A stretch of 64,000 nt of DNA from Bufo bufo (lineage: Eukaryota; Chordata; Amphibia; Anura; Bufonidae), in the NCBI RefSeq assembly GCF_905171765.1, contig NC_053389.1:214836624-214900623 (forward strand), written 5' to 3'. A program made the translations under genes and the position numbers. Below are positions 1 through 11,486 of the stretch, piece by piece (the first letter of the stretch is position 1; each line of letters starts with the position of its first letter). A model generated the notes under the pieces. The model saw nothing but the letters and a program-made list of their open reading frames with translations. It did not search any database and was not told the origin of the DNA.

Positions 1-846
1 CTTGTGAACGGCAATCTTTAAGTCTGACCATAGATTTTCTATTGGATTGAGATCTGGGCTGTGACTAGGCCATTCCAACACATTTATATGTTGCCCCTTA
101 AACCACTCAAGTGTTGCTTTAGCAGTGTGTTTGGGGGCATTGTCCTGCTGGAAGGTGAACCTCCGTCCAAGCCTCAAATCACGCACAAAGTGGTACAGGT
201 TCTGCTCAAGAATATCCCTGTATTTAGCACCATCCATCTTTCCCTCAACTCTGACCAGTTTCCCAGTCCCATTCCCACAGCATGATGCTGCCACCACCAT
301 GTCTCACTGTGGGGATGGTGTTCTTTGGGTGATGCGATGTGTTGGGTTTGCGCCAGACATAGCGTTTTCTTTGATGGATTAAAAGTTCAATTTTAGTCTC
401 ATCAGACCAGAGCAACTTCCTCCATACATTTTGGGAGTCTCCCACATGCCTTTTCGCAAACTCACAATGTGCCTTTTTGTTTTTTGCTGAAAGTAATGGC
501 CCCACTGCCATAAAGCCCAACTCTATAGAGCGTACGGCTTATTGTCGTCCTATGTATGGATACTCCAGTCTCTGCTGTGGAATTCTGCAGCTCCTCCAGG
601 GTTACCTTAGGTCTCTGTGCTGCCTCTCTGATTAATGCCCTCCTTGCCCGGGTCGTGAGTTTTGGTGGGCAGCTGTCTCTTGGCAGGTTTGCTGTATTGC
701 CATGTTCTTTCCATTTGGTTATGATAGATTTGATGGTGCTCCTGGGGATCATCAAAGATTTGGATATTTTTTTTATAACCTAACCCTGACTTGTACTTCT
801 CAACAACATTGTCCCTTAATTGGTTGGAGAGTTCCTTGGTCTTCAT
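1..846 (-). pseudogene. Tc1-like transposase, frameshifted
   Basis: The product would be a DDE transposase that cuts and pastes Tc1 elements at TA sites. Reading leftwards, the start Met is at 846, followed by a helix-turn-helix N-terminus (MKTKELSNQLRD). After a frame change comes the second DNA-binding part with a PPKLTTRARRAL stretch (755-462). Another frame change leads to the catalytic domain, with WSDETK at about 400, QQDNAPKHT at about 145 and SPDLNPIENLW near 40. The three catalytic acidic residues (D, D, E) are all still readable, but they fall in different frames and the WG..S region near 270-290 is damaged. The C-terminus is beyond the window. The family call is firm; the gene is a non-functional relic. 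Confidence 0.9.
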
Positions 847-1240
847 TGCAGTGTTTGGTTAGTGAGACCTCTTGCAGCCTCTGGGGCCTTTCAAAAAAGG
901 TGTGTATATGTAATGACAGATCATGTGACACGTAGATTGCACACAGGTGGACATCATTTCACTAATTATGTGACTTCTGAAGGTAATTGGTTGCACCAGA
1001 GCCTTTTTTGGGCTTTCTAACAAAGGAGGTGAATACATACGTAGATGCCAATTTTCTGTTTTCTATTTCTAAACAATAGTTTTGTTTATATAGTTTTCTC
1101 ATTTCACTTCACCAACTTAGACTATTGTGTTCTGATTCATCACATAAAATTCAGTTTAACAAAACATTGAATTTAAGGGTGTAATGTAACAAAACACCAA
1201 AAAAGTCAGGGGGGGGGTGAATACTTTTGCAATGCACTAT
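1..1240 (-). mobile_element. Tc1/mariner DNA transposon, left part cut by window edge
   Basis: The transposase reading direction is minus. The 5' end of the element (right side here) finishes in a Tc1-type terminal sequence, gaatacttttgcaatgcact at about 1218-1237, followed by TA-rich DNA. The opposite terminal repeat lies outside the window. The non-coding stretch between the transposase start (846) and the right end is AT-rich, as usual for long-TIR Tc1 elements. The transposase has several frame breaks, so this copy is dead. Confidence 0.9.
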
Positions 1241-1466
1241 ATATCAGAGAGCTTACTTTTCCCCAATAACTGTGTATGGGCAGTGAACTGATGGTACTGA
1301 TAGTGCCTGAGTATCTTTTTATGCATTCTAGCAATCTTCCCAATTGACCACAGGTGTGAAATACTCTCACAAACAATATTGGATTTTCCAAGCCGAGGAT
1401 ACAGATGACCAGTGCATACCAAAGGGGTTCTACGCCCATTTCACCTAATTAGTAGCAGTAACTAAC

Positions 1467-1692
1467 CTGTGGAAGGAAGCTCTTTTACATAGTACTTACC
1501 TGTCCCTCAATTCCGCTGTCTCCACTGCACCCACTCACCTGTAGGCTCTTCTGCCTGGGTCTTGACCAGATGTGACTGCTTATTTTCCTGTTTATCTGCA
1601 TAGAAGTAAAAGTAGATAAACAGGAAAAGAAGACAGCGGCATTGGGGAGTAAAGGACGGGTAAGTACTATGTAAAAGAGCTTCCTTCCACAG
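1467..1692. mobile_element. 226-bp MITE with perfect 34-nt inverted repeats
   Basis: Arms 1467-1500 and 1659-1692 are exact reverse complements (outer end ctgtggaaggaagctctttt). The centre holds a second small inverted repeat, gtttatctgcatagaagtaa...gataaac, near 1590-1623. There is no ORF of note. Confidence 0.75.
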
Positions 1693-1696
1693 CATA

Positions 1697-2173
1697 GGCT
1701 ACTTTTACACTAGCGTTTTGGCTTTCCATTTCTGAGATCCGTCATGAGCTCTCAGAAGCGGTCCAAAACGGATCCGTTTTTCCCTTAATGCATTCTGAAT
1801 GGAAAAGGATCCGCTCAGAATGCATCAGTTTGCCTCAGTTCAGTCACCATTCCGCTCTGGAGGCGGACACCCAAACGTTGCCTGCAGCGTTTTGCTGTCC
1901 GCCTGACGAAGCTGAGCTAAATGGATCCATCCTGACACACAATGTAAGTCAATGGGGACGGATCCGTTTTCTCTGACTCAATCTGGCACAATAGAAAACG
2001 GATTCGTCTCCTATTGACTTTCAATGGAGTTCAAAATGAATCCGTCATGGCTATAGAAGACATAATACAACCGGATCCGTTCATGACGGACGCATGCGGT
2101 TGTATTATTGTAACGGAAGTGTTTTTTGCAGATCCATGATGAATCCGCAAAAAACGCTAGTGTGAAAGTAGCC
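1697..2173. mobile_element. Harbinger-like MITE (GGCTACTTTNACACTAGCG termini)
   Basis: Termini ggctacttttacactagcg (1697-1715) and its near reverse complement ending at 2173 enclose many copies of the word aaaacggatccgtt/ggatccgt. The flanking 3-mers are ata and tta, compatible with but not proof of a TWA target duplication. The same family recurs inside the gypsy element at 40216-40570. Confidence 0.7.
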
Positions 2174-3394
2174 TTAGTTACAACTACTAATTAGGTAAAA
2201 TGCCCAGAGAACCCCTTTAACCCTTTTCATAAGCAGTAAAGTCTTAATGCCATAAAAAAGCAGTACCTTACTGTCTGAATCCAGTGCATGGTCTTTGTGA
2301 TTCTAGACCTTCTATGGCTGTCTATTCTCTTTCTCCTTCTCAGGGGTATCCTCTCAGTTAAATAACTCTGTGGCTGCTTTTCAGTCTCAGGAGCGGAGTC
2401 TCCTGGAGAAGGTTCTCTTTGGGCCTACTTTGGAAGAGCTCACATATGTAGGTTTTGGCTCTTGCTCTGCTTAGCTCAGACTCTCTATCTAACCAGGGTG
2501 CAGGCGCCTGTTAGTTAACCTTTTATGTCCATACATTGCCATTAGGCAGGAGCGTAGCTATAGTGGAAGCATAGGAGGTGGCTGCAACGGGGCCCGAACT
2601 AAGAAGGGGCCATCTTGGGAGGAAGACTGAAAGATTTTATTGTCAGTATTATACAATGACAATTATAGTGACATGACATACAGTATATACGTGTAGGAAA
2701 TGGACAGAGCGGCTGCTTGACCTAATCTGGTCCTAGAGAGCGATCTTGACTAGCCACAGGACTGAGGGTTGCATGGGAGTAGGGGGTTGCTGGTGGGGAA
2801 GGGGCCAATCAAAAATTTGCTGTAGGGCCCAGTAAGTTCTAGTTCTAGGTACTGTATACATAGTGCACCAAAAAATAAGTGCACAAAGAAATAAGTGCTT
2901 TAACAACAAATCACATTTAACTCTGTAACATTAAATCCTTTGCAGTAATCCTCTGGGGCTCTGCACTAGTGACATGGAAAAAAAAAACCTTACCAAAAAT
3001 TCTAAATAAATATGTTTAACATAAAAATGTAATTTGAAAAATGTCATTTTCTGAAAACACATTCCCTTTAAGACATACTCTAACTGTATGTGCGGTATCT
3101 TATGGTATGTAAACATGTGAATGTTCCTCATTCAATCAGGTTAAAAAGCATATCAATAAAATCAAAAGCAAATAACCTCATTATGCTGTAAAACAAACAC
3201 AACTGAAGAAAATACAGTATGCAGACAAGAATATTATACATTTCTTCTTCCTAATAAGATGTTTATTTATTATTATTTTATGCACAGATATAGCGCTACT
3301 ATAAATAATAAATAAATAAAATGAAGGTGCTGCAAAACCGCTGAGAAAACTGGCCAGTGTGAACATAGCTTGGTGGCATCTCTCCAGCATCATG

Positions 3395-3404
3395 CTATAT
3401 AAGG
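3395..3404 (+). promoter_or_regulatory. TATA-like box upstream of LMTK3-like exon 1
   Basis: The word ctatataagg is followed by a G-rich run and, further downstream, a comparatively GC-rich stretch (3530-3700). It lies about 1.07 kb upstream of the start Met. It would suit a promoter if the 5' untranslated exon proposed at 4109 is real. No expression evidence is available here, and TATA words occur by chance in AT-rich DNA. Confidence 0.2.
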
Positions 3405-4106
3405 GGGGAGGGGGTCATCATTTTGATAGGTCCACCTCATCTCAGTTAATATCGCTTGCTCAGGTGTAGGAGTGACATGAAGAACCCTATGACGCTTGTG
3501 CCTGCTTTTTAGCCTGCTTAAATGGTCTCGGCTATCAGCACAATGGAGGGGAAGTCAGCTCTGCCTTTCCACCAAATTAGCTTCAGTCCTTCTGCAGATT
3601 CTCGGTTCGAGCTGCTGCTGAGGCTGCAAGCACCATGGTCTCCATGACGACATCCTCCTCCCTCCCCTCTACAGCATCTCCTCTACCCAAGATCCTAAAA
3701 GACAGACCTGACCGCCAATCACTATTCCCATCTCTAAAGACAGGCAGGCGGGACAATAGGAGGGTCTCCTATCCATCACATAGAAGGGGGCCCTTGCAAC
3801 ATACAGAGCAGAAAAAATATCAATCTCAGCTTCATTATATTTATTTGATACATCATTTCCTTTTCTAGCCATACATGCATAGATTGACTTGTCCATGTTC
3901 CTATCATTGAGTCGTACATACACGAGCCGTATAGTAATCACATCATCCTTTAACACATTGCATCCGTCTGTGAATTTTTTTAGATTTTTTTTTTTTCACC
4001 TATCCTTCCATGTGTGTATTTTTTAGCCTCCAGACCAGCAGAGGTTTGCTTTGGACATGAGACCTAGATCCCTCTGTTCTGCAATGCTATCATACCAATG
4101 GGGAAG

Positions 4107-4115
4107 CAGGTAAGA
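4107..4115 (+). promoter_or_regulatory. Candidate 5'UTR splice donor (CAG|GTAAGA)
   Basis: A near-consensus donor with the intron beginning at 4110. Paired with the acceptor ending at 4428 (tgctgtagcag after a T-rich tract) it would remove a 319-bp 5'UTR intron just before the LMTK3-like start codon. This is inferred from splice-site words only. Confidence 0.35.
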
Positions 4116-4468
4116 CCAGGCAATTCATTGGCCCTTTTTTTTTTTTACTCTCCATCTCTGTTTGCAAAGAGGATGAGGATGATGATGATGATTGCAGGCA
4201 GGCACAATAGGGACACTGACATCATTTATACAGATATAGCAATCCACACATACACTGCATCGCTCTGCTGTGTCCTTTAGTGATCTGGGGGGTGGCGGGT
4301 TTCATCATGCAGGCAGCATAGACTTTTATGTTAGCTTACGTTGGACTGGAGATTGCATGCTATCTGCATTCATGATGTGCCTTGCATTCTGTTTGTGCTT
4401 TTTTTTATTATATCTTGTGCTGTAGCAGAGTGTGATCTCTCCAAGACCACGGAATTTGTCCCCCTAAG

Positions 4469-4556
4469 ATGCTGAGAGTGGACCCCCTCTTTATCCTGGT
4501 GGTTTCCATGTCGTATTTCAACCCCGAAAAGGCCTTGGCAGCCCCAGCAGAAAGCG
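4469..4556 (+). CDS. LMTK3: LMTK3-like exon 1: start codon and N-terminal hydrophobic segment
   Basis: Encodes residues 1-29 plus one base of codon 30 (phase 1), starting MLRVDPLFILVVSMSY and ending AAPAES. The donor is aaagcg|gtgagc. The hydrophobic stretch LFILVV with the later alanine-rich AAPA looks like a signal peptide or signal anchor, in keeping with the two hydrophobic N-terminal segments known for LMTKs. This Met is chosen because the in-frame codon just upstream region has a stop and the exon joins exon 2 in phase. N-termini differ a lot between LMTK3 orthologues, so homology support here is weaker than for the later exons. The real exon probably starts at 4429 after an acceptor (gctgtagcag). 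A 1.1-kb upstream stretch with a TATA-like word may hold the promoter. Confidence 0.72.
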
Positions 4557-5491
4557 GTGAGCTACCCACCCCCCTTTTTCCTTTTGTCCTGGTTCTTTTC
4601 TATGGCATCCGATTGCATGTGCTGCTATTTTACCTGCACTTTTGATGTTGGTTTAAAGCATCTGCAAGCCTTTGCTTCTATTATACGCTGCTTGCCTATC
4701 TCCCATTTTAAGCTACCGTTCCACACAGCGTCCCAGTTATCTCATCACTAGCCATTCATCTATCCTTGCCTCAGCCATTTTTAACCCCTTCAACCCCCAC
4801 ATTTATTCACTATTTTTGAAGTGCTCCTCTACCGATAAATCGCCCTTTCATTGCAATGGCAACTAACTTTTAACCCTTTCACATTGCCGTTATGAACTGT
4901 GCAGTCATTGCAAAGCAATTTCCAATGGGCTGAGATAGGACAGCCGTGTCTTTAATGCAGGTTTTTGGTCACTGGAGTTTTTGCTTGCTTCTGTTGAGCT
5001 ATGTAAGACAGAATATTTGCATCATGCTTTTTCTCTGGTGAAAAGGGTCGACCTAGGAGGCCTCCCAGGTTAGATGAATATAAGGTAATATTAAATGTTG
5101 GTTGCTTTTGCATTTGTGAGTGCAAAACAGATTTCAACCTGTGTGCTTCTCTTCATCAAATCCCGGAGGATCTGTCAAGTGTTTACCTCTAAGGCTCCCC
5201 ATGGTATACATGGGTGTGATTGTACTTTGTATCAGCCGAAAATGATATCACTCTGTGGAGCAGTGAAGATTGTAACATACTAGACAGCAAATAATGAGGA
5301 TCCTTTCCTTGTGATCCGTCCCTGGGTCATATTCATAGTTGTAGGAATCCTATACATATGTGGAAAATACACCCTACATGGCTGACCAAGCATTATTTAT
5401 ATACATATACCCCGATTATACCTTTTTTCCTGTATTTTTTCAAATAATTTGACAAAAACAAAGTTTATCTGGTATCACCTATACAGTAGGT
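4557..5491. other. Start of intron 1, no gene seen
   Basis: Begins with the donor gtgagc. The sequence is largely unique-looking and pyrimidine-rich at first. I see no exon, terminal repeats or RNA gene. Confidence 0.5.
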
Positions 5492-5882
5492 CAGGGGCAG
5501 ATTAGCCATAGACCCTACAGGGAAATTTCCTGGTGGGCCAATGCCCAGGGGGCCACTCAAGCCCTCTTGATGGCTGCAGGCCAAGTACATAATGATCTGA
5601 TGCTCAGCGGCTGCAGGTGCCCTCCTGGACTCCACTGTATTACTGTCCTCATGATGGTGATACCGTTTAATACTATGGTGAGGGCAGCAGTATTTTGTGC
5701 TGCCCTGTGGTATTTGGTTCTTCTGGGGCGGTATTCTGTGCTGCACTACAGTATTGCAGGCCCACCTACTTTGGTTGTCCCCGCCTACTTGTTTTGGCCC
5801 GTATTCTGTCAGTTTGAACCCACCTACAACATGGGCCACTTTTTTTTTTTCAAGGCCACTTTAAGTTCCCAATCCGCCTCTG
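5492..5882. mobile_element. Non-autonomous hAT, 391 bp, exact 8-bp TSD
   Basis: Flanked by perfect CAGTAGGT duplications (5484-5491 and 5883-5890). Termini caggggcagatt and, at the other end, aatccgcctctg are imperfect inverted repeats of the CAGRGG type usual for hAT elements. No transposase. Related copies lie at 22742-22925 (reverse orientation) and 43216-43530. Confidence 0.85.
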
Positions 5883-8394
5883 CAGTAGGTGATACACCAC
5901 TATAATTCACATTCCATTTCACTACTTTATGTAGGCCACAGATAGGGCTCCATAAACCTGGTGACAGTGTCATTTTAATACACATATACCCTAGCCCTAT
6001 TGCATTTAAGCTTACAATCAATTTTTCATTTTAGATGCCAGTTCCATCAGAATCCAACCAAATTATTACTATGCTTTTTTGTAATATAAGCCTGTAATAT
6101 AATACAACTTGTGAATGTCCAGTTTAAAATGCATGACCCCAGTAAGACATGGTAGCATTGACAATTATAAGCCAATGAAATGTAAAATTGTAAGTTGTTA
6201 TTTAAGTTCATTGATCTCCTGTCTCATAAATGGTCTTCATTAGTCATACAAGCATCAAATCAGGAGACGTATCATAAGCTGACCAATGCTTCAAACCAAC
6301 CTCCAGTAAAAAGAACATTCCATAACATACATCTGCATTGAAGTAATATGTAGCCATTCATACAGTAGAAAGGCACCAATATTGCCTTCAATGATAGGAC
6401 TACACATGTGACTACTAAGTCCACATTGACAAGTTATACTGAATCTTTTTCCAAAAACGATACATAAATCTTCTCAGCTCTTCCTGCTCTATAATATGCT
6501 GATTGGACTGTAGTTTTAGGTTAACAGAGGGATATGGGCTAAAATATCAGGATACTGAGGTTGTACCTGTATATAAGTTTGTAATCTTTCTTGTCAAGCC
6601 CCACCCCTGAGGAGCCTATTGTACAATTTCTCATAGACACACACTAAGCTGATCAATAGGAATACCAGGAGTTGGACCCCCCTATCCCCCATCTGATACT
6701 GATGACCTATCATAGGCAATCAATATTAAACACACAAACAACCCTTTAATATTCAATCACTGAGAGTCCATCACCTCACTCCCCCACAATCAGCTGTTCC
6801 CTGCAGCCTCCGGCACTGTCATTAGCACTTTGAATGAAGCTGTGCTTCCTGTCCCATTCAAAGTGTATTGGCTGTGCTGGGTTAATGCAGCTAAGCTGCC
6901 ACTGAAGTGAATGGGAGTTGAACTGCAGTAATCTTGAATGGAGCTATGTGTCCTGTTCCATTCAAAGTGCTAGTTCCAGTATCGGAGGCGTCAGGGAACA
7001 GCTTATTGTAGGTTATTGGGGTGTCAGACCCTCACCGAGGTCTGACAACCTGAGGATAGATCAATAAATAATCAAAAGAAGGAGCATGGAAAACCCCTTT
7101 AACTCCACGCAGATGATTTCCTAACCAGAATTGAACCCATTGTCCCGTGGCTGTAATGACTAAGGCATCAAGCAGTTGGTCTATAGCTAGTGTGCTGTTT
7201 CATGAGTCATACAATGAATACCCACTGAAAAAAAATTATTGACTATGAAAATTAGCAGTAAAAGTCTTGTCTCATTCTTTTTAAATTACTGTATTACTGT
7301 ACTTTTGCAGAGTAGCTGGGTGATGGAGCCCAGATGTTGCAAGTAGTCCTATTACTTGTGGCACAAGTAACAAATTACCAGAACAAAAGCATCAGAATTT
7401 ATACTGCAAATTGTCCTATATTTTTCTTTAAATTGCATTATTGAAAATAAGGTCCTATATTTTAGGGTGTAGTCTAAAAGGAACTCAAACGGAATGTCTA
7501 CACCTTTTAAAACCATTATTCTTATGTATTTCCTGTTTCACTTATAACACCAATATATATTGGAGTTATTTACAGAGATTGTAACCACACCAGTCCCTGT
7601 TACAAAAAGGGCTCACACTCTAACTTCCCTATCTCAAACACGCATTCACAAACTATGGTCAATTTTATAGGAAGTCATTTAACCTATTGGGACCTTCTTG
7701 GAGTATAAGAGGAAACCAGACAGTGATGTAAACATTGGGAAAACATACAGAGGTTGCCCTATGCTGAATTCTGATAACATTTTTAGAATATTGTCGTAGG
7801 GCTGTGAGTGGTGTTTTTCTGTAACAGATCTCCAACTCCTACATAGATGTAAAAGAGAACATTCTGGCAGCATGCAGCCACCACTAGAGGGAGCTTACTG
7901 CATAATCAGGCAAATGTATCAAGAATAAGATCTACTTCGCACTGGAGTCAGATACATCTAATTTATTTAGACAAACCCGCTAATAATTTATGCACATCTT
8001 TGGCTACCTGTGCTCCAGAAACGAGCCCAAGCAGATTTGAGATAAAATTTATGCTAGTTTTTGGTAAATTTGCCAGGATGTTGAAGACCACATCCCCCAT
8101 ACACTAAGCTCCTTTTTTGAAGAGTGGCGAGAATGGTGTAAAAGTGCAAAAAGTCAGAAACACAACTGTTATTATTAAGTCCATTGTATAATAGTATGCA
8201 GTAAGCGCCATTGGTTTTCATAAGGTTTGTTTTGGTGAAAATGAAGAATAATAAAACCAAATATTTTTTCCTAACAGTAGTTGCATGTTTGCTCCAGTAG
8301 AGAAACATACACATTTCTGACCAAGCAAAGAAGTTCCCTAGATAAGCTTTAGGACATACTATAAATCAGAGGTCAGGTTATAAGCACTTCATGG
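5883..8394. other. Intron 1 stretch with TTAA-family remnants
   Basis: Around 6600-6749 there is a right end of a TTAA element (cctatcataggcaatcaatat...caaccctttaat). 6750-7103 looks like another, ending aaaacccctttaa. The rest, including 7105-8394, shows no gene, and I see no clear boundaries. Confidence 0.4.
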
Positions 8395-8923
8395 TTAAAG
8401 GGGTTATCCCATGAAAAGTATTAGTCCACAATGAATAGGACATTCAAAAATATATTGTTCAATTTGTATGTACATTACAGTCTTCTTTTTGGCAGCGCCC
8501 CCTGCTTTTTGTCCTTCTCCTGCACTAACGATCAATAGCTTCTCTGCCAACCCCCTCCCCATTTATTGTTGGCATATTCATCTCATAGAGAAGCAAGTGA
8601 AGCAGCCTAGACGCCATTCATTCATCCATCCATCCATCACCAATTCTAAATTTATACAACCTATATAGCTATATCTCTACCTGTAGAGATGGAAATTGTG
8701 GGGGCATAACATACCATATGTATCTCTGGGACTGTATACCAGGTACTATTTTGAATGCAGGGGAGGAGGTGATTAACACGTGCTAAATGCAATGCTTCCT
8801 AGAGATGCAAGTGCTTGATTGTCCCATGTGAACTGATGCCCATCCGCGGAAAGGAAAGACATTCCTCCAAATAACCAGAAAAGTGTGTAATTTTTTTAAA
8901 AAATTGTTGGATAACCCCTTTAA
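8395..8923. mobile_element. TTAA-flanked MITE (AGGGGTTATCC termini)
   Basis: TTAA at 8395-8398 and 8920-8923 brackets inverted termini aggggttatcc / ggataacccct. No coding capacity. TTAA target duplications are used by piggyBac and Kolobok superfamilies, and the sequence does not decide between them. Confidence 0.75.
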
Positions 8924-9867
8924 AGGTTTAGATGTCTTGTAAAGAGCCTCTGGGACCTGCTCCTATCTTGAAACAGGGTCCCATCTCGAGACCATTGCAT
9001 TCACATCTATTGGAGTTCTGAAAACAGCTGAGTAATTTGTACTGCATTGTACTACATTGAGACTCATGTCCACCACACTTGTATATCCTGGCATGTGGTA
9101 TATGTAATATATATTATATGTGCCATAAGATAAGGTGTTGAGAGTCCGTGATCTCAGATCATCACCACTAATTTGCAAAACAAAGAGTCTGTAGCTGGTT
9201 GGAGATTGTCAATATCAATTATATTCCATACACCATTTTAGGCTAAGAACTTTTGGAATCACAGAACTCCATTGATCTTCTGTTCTTTCTTGTCTAGATA
9301 TACTTATACAGTAGATTTATGGTAGATAAATATTTCTTTAGTTTTTTTTTCTGAATATCATAGGATATTTCTTTCAATCTCACACTTGGTTTCATTCTTG
9401 AGGTAAGGGTCTGGAAAATGAGACGTCTACAAAATCACCATTGGTCCAGTTTTTTTAATTAATTTTATTTAATACATTGAAACCTTTTTAAAAGACCACC
9501 ATTGAGAAGACCATCCCTTTATCCAAATAAGAGTTTCTGTGGCAGATTTTTAGTGCCACTACATATTATGCATACTTGCCATCTTTCAAAAGAGGTTTTA
9601 CCGCCTTTACCAAATTATCTTATCCCAGACCACAACCCTAGAGTCATGTTTTCTTACTAGTATTCAATCTCTGTAGGGAAGTAAATGGTTTGTATTTGAG
9701 TTTGTTGTACTTTTTCGGAATGAAGGGTTTCAATTGTGCATTTACCTAAGAAACAAACAAGGTCATTGTATCTTTGTTTGAAGACATATGGCACTAAACC
9801 CTGTATTCTGCACCTTGAGATGATTGATGTGCTCTGCTAAGACAAAAAAATGGTTTGTGTTTTTGAG
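8924..9867. other. Intron 1 stretch, nothing recognised
   Basis: AT-rich DNA without exon, terminal repeat or tandem array that I can support. Confidence 0.4.
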
Positions 9868-9875
9868 GTTGTAAT

Positions 9876-11060
9876 TAGTGTTTAGCGAAGCAAAGCATTC
9901 GAAGCAGAATTTGGTCAGATGTTTAGGAAAGCTTTGATTCACAACAAAGATGAATTTCTACACGCTTTGTGGTAACAAAGCACTTTCGTCTAAAATAGCA
10001 GCTACACGTGTTTTAAAATCAAACTAAAAAGCCCGGAAACGCAAGATCACTCATAATGCCGTGCAGTCATTCAATCCTCAGATAGCCATCCCCTGTGATG
10101 TCACAACCCTATAAAACCTTTGTGGTCTCCACCATTGTCCTGTGAGCTAAACATAGAGAGAGACATGGCAAGCACTCATGCGCTAGGAACAGTGTGGCTG
10201 AAAATGATTACTAGATAAATATTGGAGAGGAAGAGTGCAAGGAAAGTGGAGGAAGACTGCAGGTAGGGTGCAGGGAGAGTGGAGGGAGACTTATTGTGCA
10301 TCAGTTTTATTTATTTCTTCCTACATTTACTTATTCCTATATCAGCTGTAAATGTAATTCAATACTAATAAGATGGAAGTCTTTATTATTTCACTGCCAG
10401 AGTGCCAACCAATACCATTAAATCTGCACCCCTTAGGAGGGCCAGGTCTTAATTATGACCATCCTCATCTTTTGCTGGCTTTGCTTCTTCTGAATCATCC
10501 TTCAAAGTCTCCATATCCTAGAAAAGTCAGCAAGATGCAGAGAGAGGAGGAGCTGGATGTTCCAGATGACATATTCTCATTGATATTAGATGATGTGGAA
10601 AAGGAGGAAAAGCAGATGGCAGAGGAAGGGCTCCCACCTGTAGGGCAGCAGACCGCTGGGGTTGGAGAAGTTGGTATGCCAGAGCTGATTGATATTCAGT
10701 GTTAACTGTCAAATAACCTGCAGGAGGTTGCAGGCAAGAACAGCAATAATATGCATATTGTCCCCCATCTAACCAGCCAAACACCATACCAGCAACAGCC
10801 ACTGTTTAACGCTGCTGCACGGCCATTAACAATGAAGAAGGACTATACAGTGCGGTCTTCATTATTAAATGAAAGGCAGCTGCGAGCTAATTGGCCCCAC
10901 GGTTCTTTAACTCAGCATGGCTCTGTGTGGCTATACCCCAAGGTAGAGTGGCCTGAGTATACCTGATTTATAGTGATTTGTGACAAATTAATAATCTAAT
11001 TTCTTGGCAAACTTTGGCGAAGTCACTGAATCAAATTTTTTAAAACTTCGCTCATCTCTA
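9876..11060. mobile_element. hAT-like element, 1.19 kb (TAGAGATGAGCGAA family)
   Basis: Termini tagtgtttagcgaag (9876) and, read inward from the other side, tagagatgagcgaag (11060). The flanking 8-mers gttgtaat (9868-9875) and gttttaac (11061-11068) match at 6 of 8 positions, fitting an aged hAT target duplication. An open frame at 10373-10705 inside it (110 codons, acidic EEELDVPDD region) resembles no transposase I know. A related copy in opposite orientation is at about 29996-30719. Confidence 0.7.
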
Positions 11061-11486
11061 GTTTTAACCATTTGCTAAGCCCTTTTCAGAAATATTGCAT
11101 TTTTGTTGGCATGACAGCATTGTTTTATAGGTACCGGTTAAGACATGCTGCATGTTCATTGGGTATGGATTTTAGTACAAGTATTTTAGTACTCACAGTA
11201 TAGGGAACTGCATGAAACTGTAAAAGACTCCAAGGCAGTGCACTACAACTTTATTATCATGATGTAGCGTAATGTAGTTTATAATTATGGCCCAGTGCAA
11301 TATACTGGTGTCAGTTTGTTGACTGCTTTGGCCAAGCATCTTTGAGAAGGTTGGCATGTCTAACCATACTGTAAAAGTCTTCAGCTACTGCTGTCTTCTG
11401 TGGAACTCCAATCCACATTCCAATGAATTCAAGGGTTCCATGTTTTGAAGATAAAGTGCTACAATTTATATCATGGCATCATAACA

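Larger units (their letters stand above)
1421..2220. mobile_element. Outer TIR element of a nested MITE cluster
   Basis: Inverted termini of about 44 nt lie at 1421-1464 and 2175-2220. Both read aaaggggttct...cccattt...acctaattagtag outward-in and the element ends at AACCCCTTTAA. No coding capacity is seen. Two further inverted-repeat elements fill its interior (1467-1692 and 1697-2173), so the outer element must be older than both. Confidence 0.75.
2221..4428. other. Upstream flank of the kinase gene, mostly repeat remnants
   Basis: No supported coding region. A fragment starting caggagcgtagctatag at 2547 matches the terminus of the small hAT at 25891-26162. About 2960-3073 is a right-hand remnant of the TTAA family ending ACACATTCCCTTTAA (compare 24105-24655). 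From about 3390 the DNA looks less repetitive and contains a TATA-like word and a strong splice donor (separate entries). Confidence 0.5.

Noticed and set aside
2860..3085. Possible separate MITE
   Set aside because: Only a right end was found (aacacattccctttaa), with no left partner. Noted as a fragment in the upstream flank.
3635..3868. 77-codon open frame upstream of exon 1
   Set aside because: It could be translated from a 5' untranslated exon, but has no domain and ends in AT-rich sequence. It does not join exon 1 in frame.
7105..7185. tRNA-like fragment on the minus strand (gggttcaattctgg resembles a T-arm/B box)
   Set aside because: No convincing acceptor stem, D arm or anticodon loop. 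At most a remnant of a tRNA-derived SINE.
10373..10705. 110-codon open frame within the 9876-11060 hAT
   Set aside because: No similarity to hAT transposase or another family that I can name. The element is short and otherwise non-coding.
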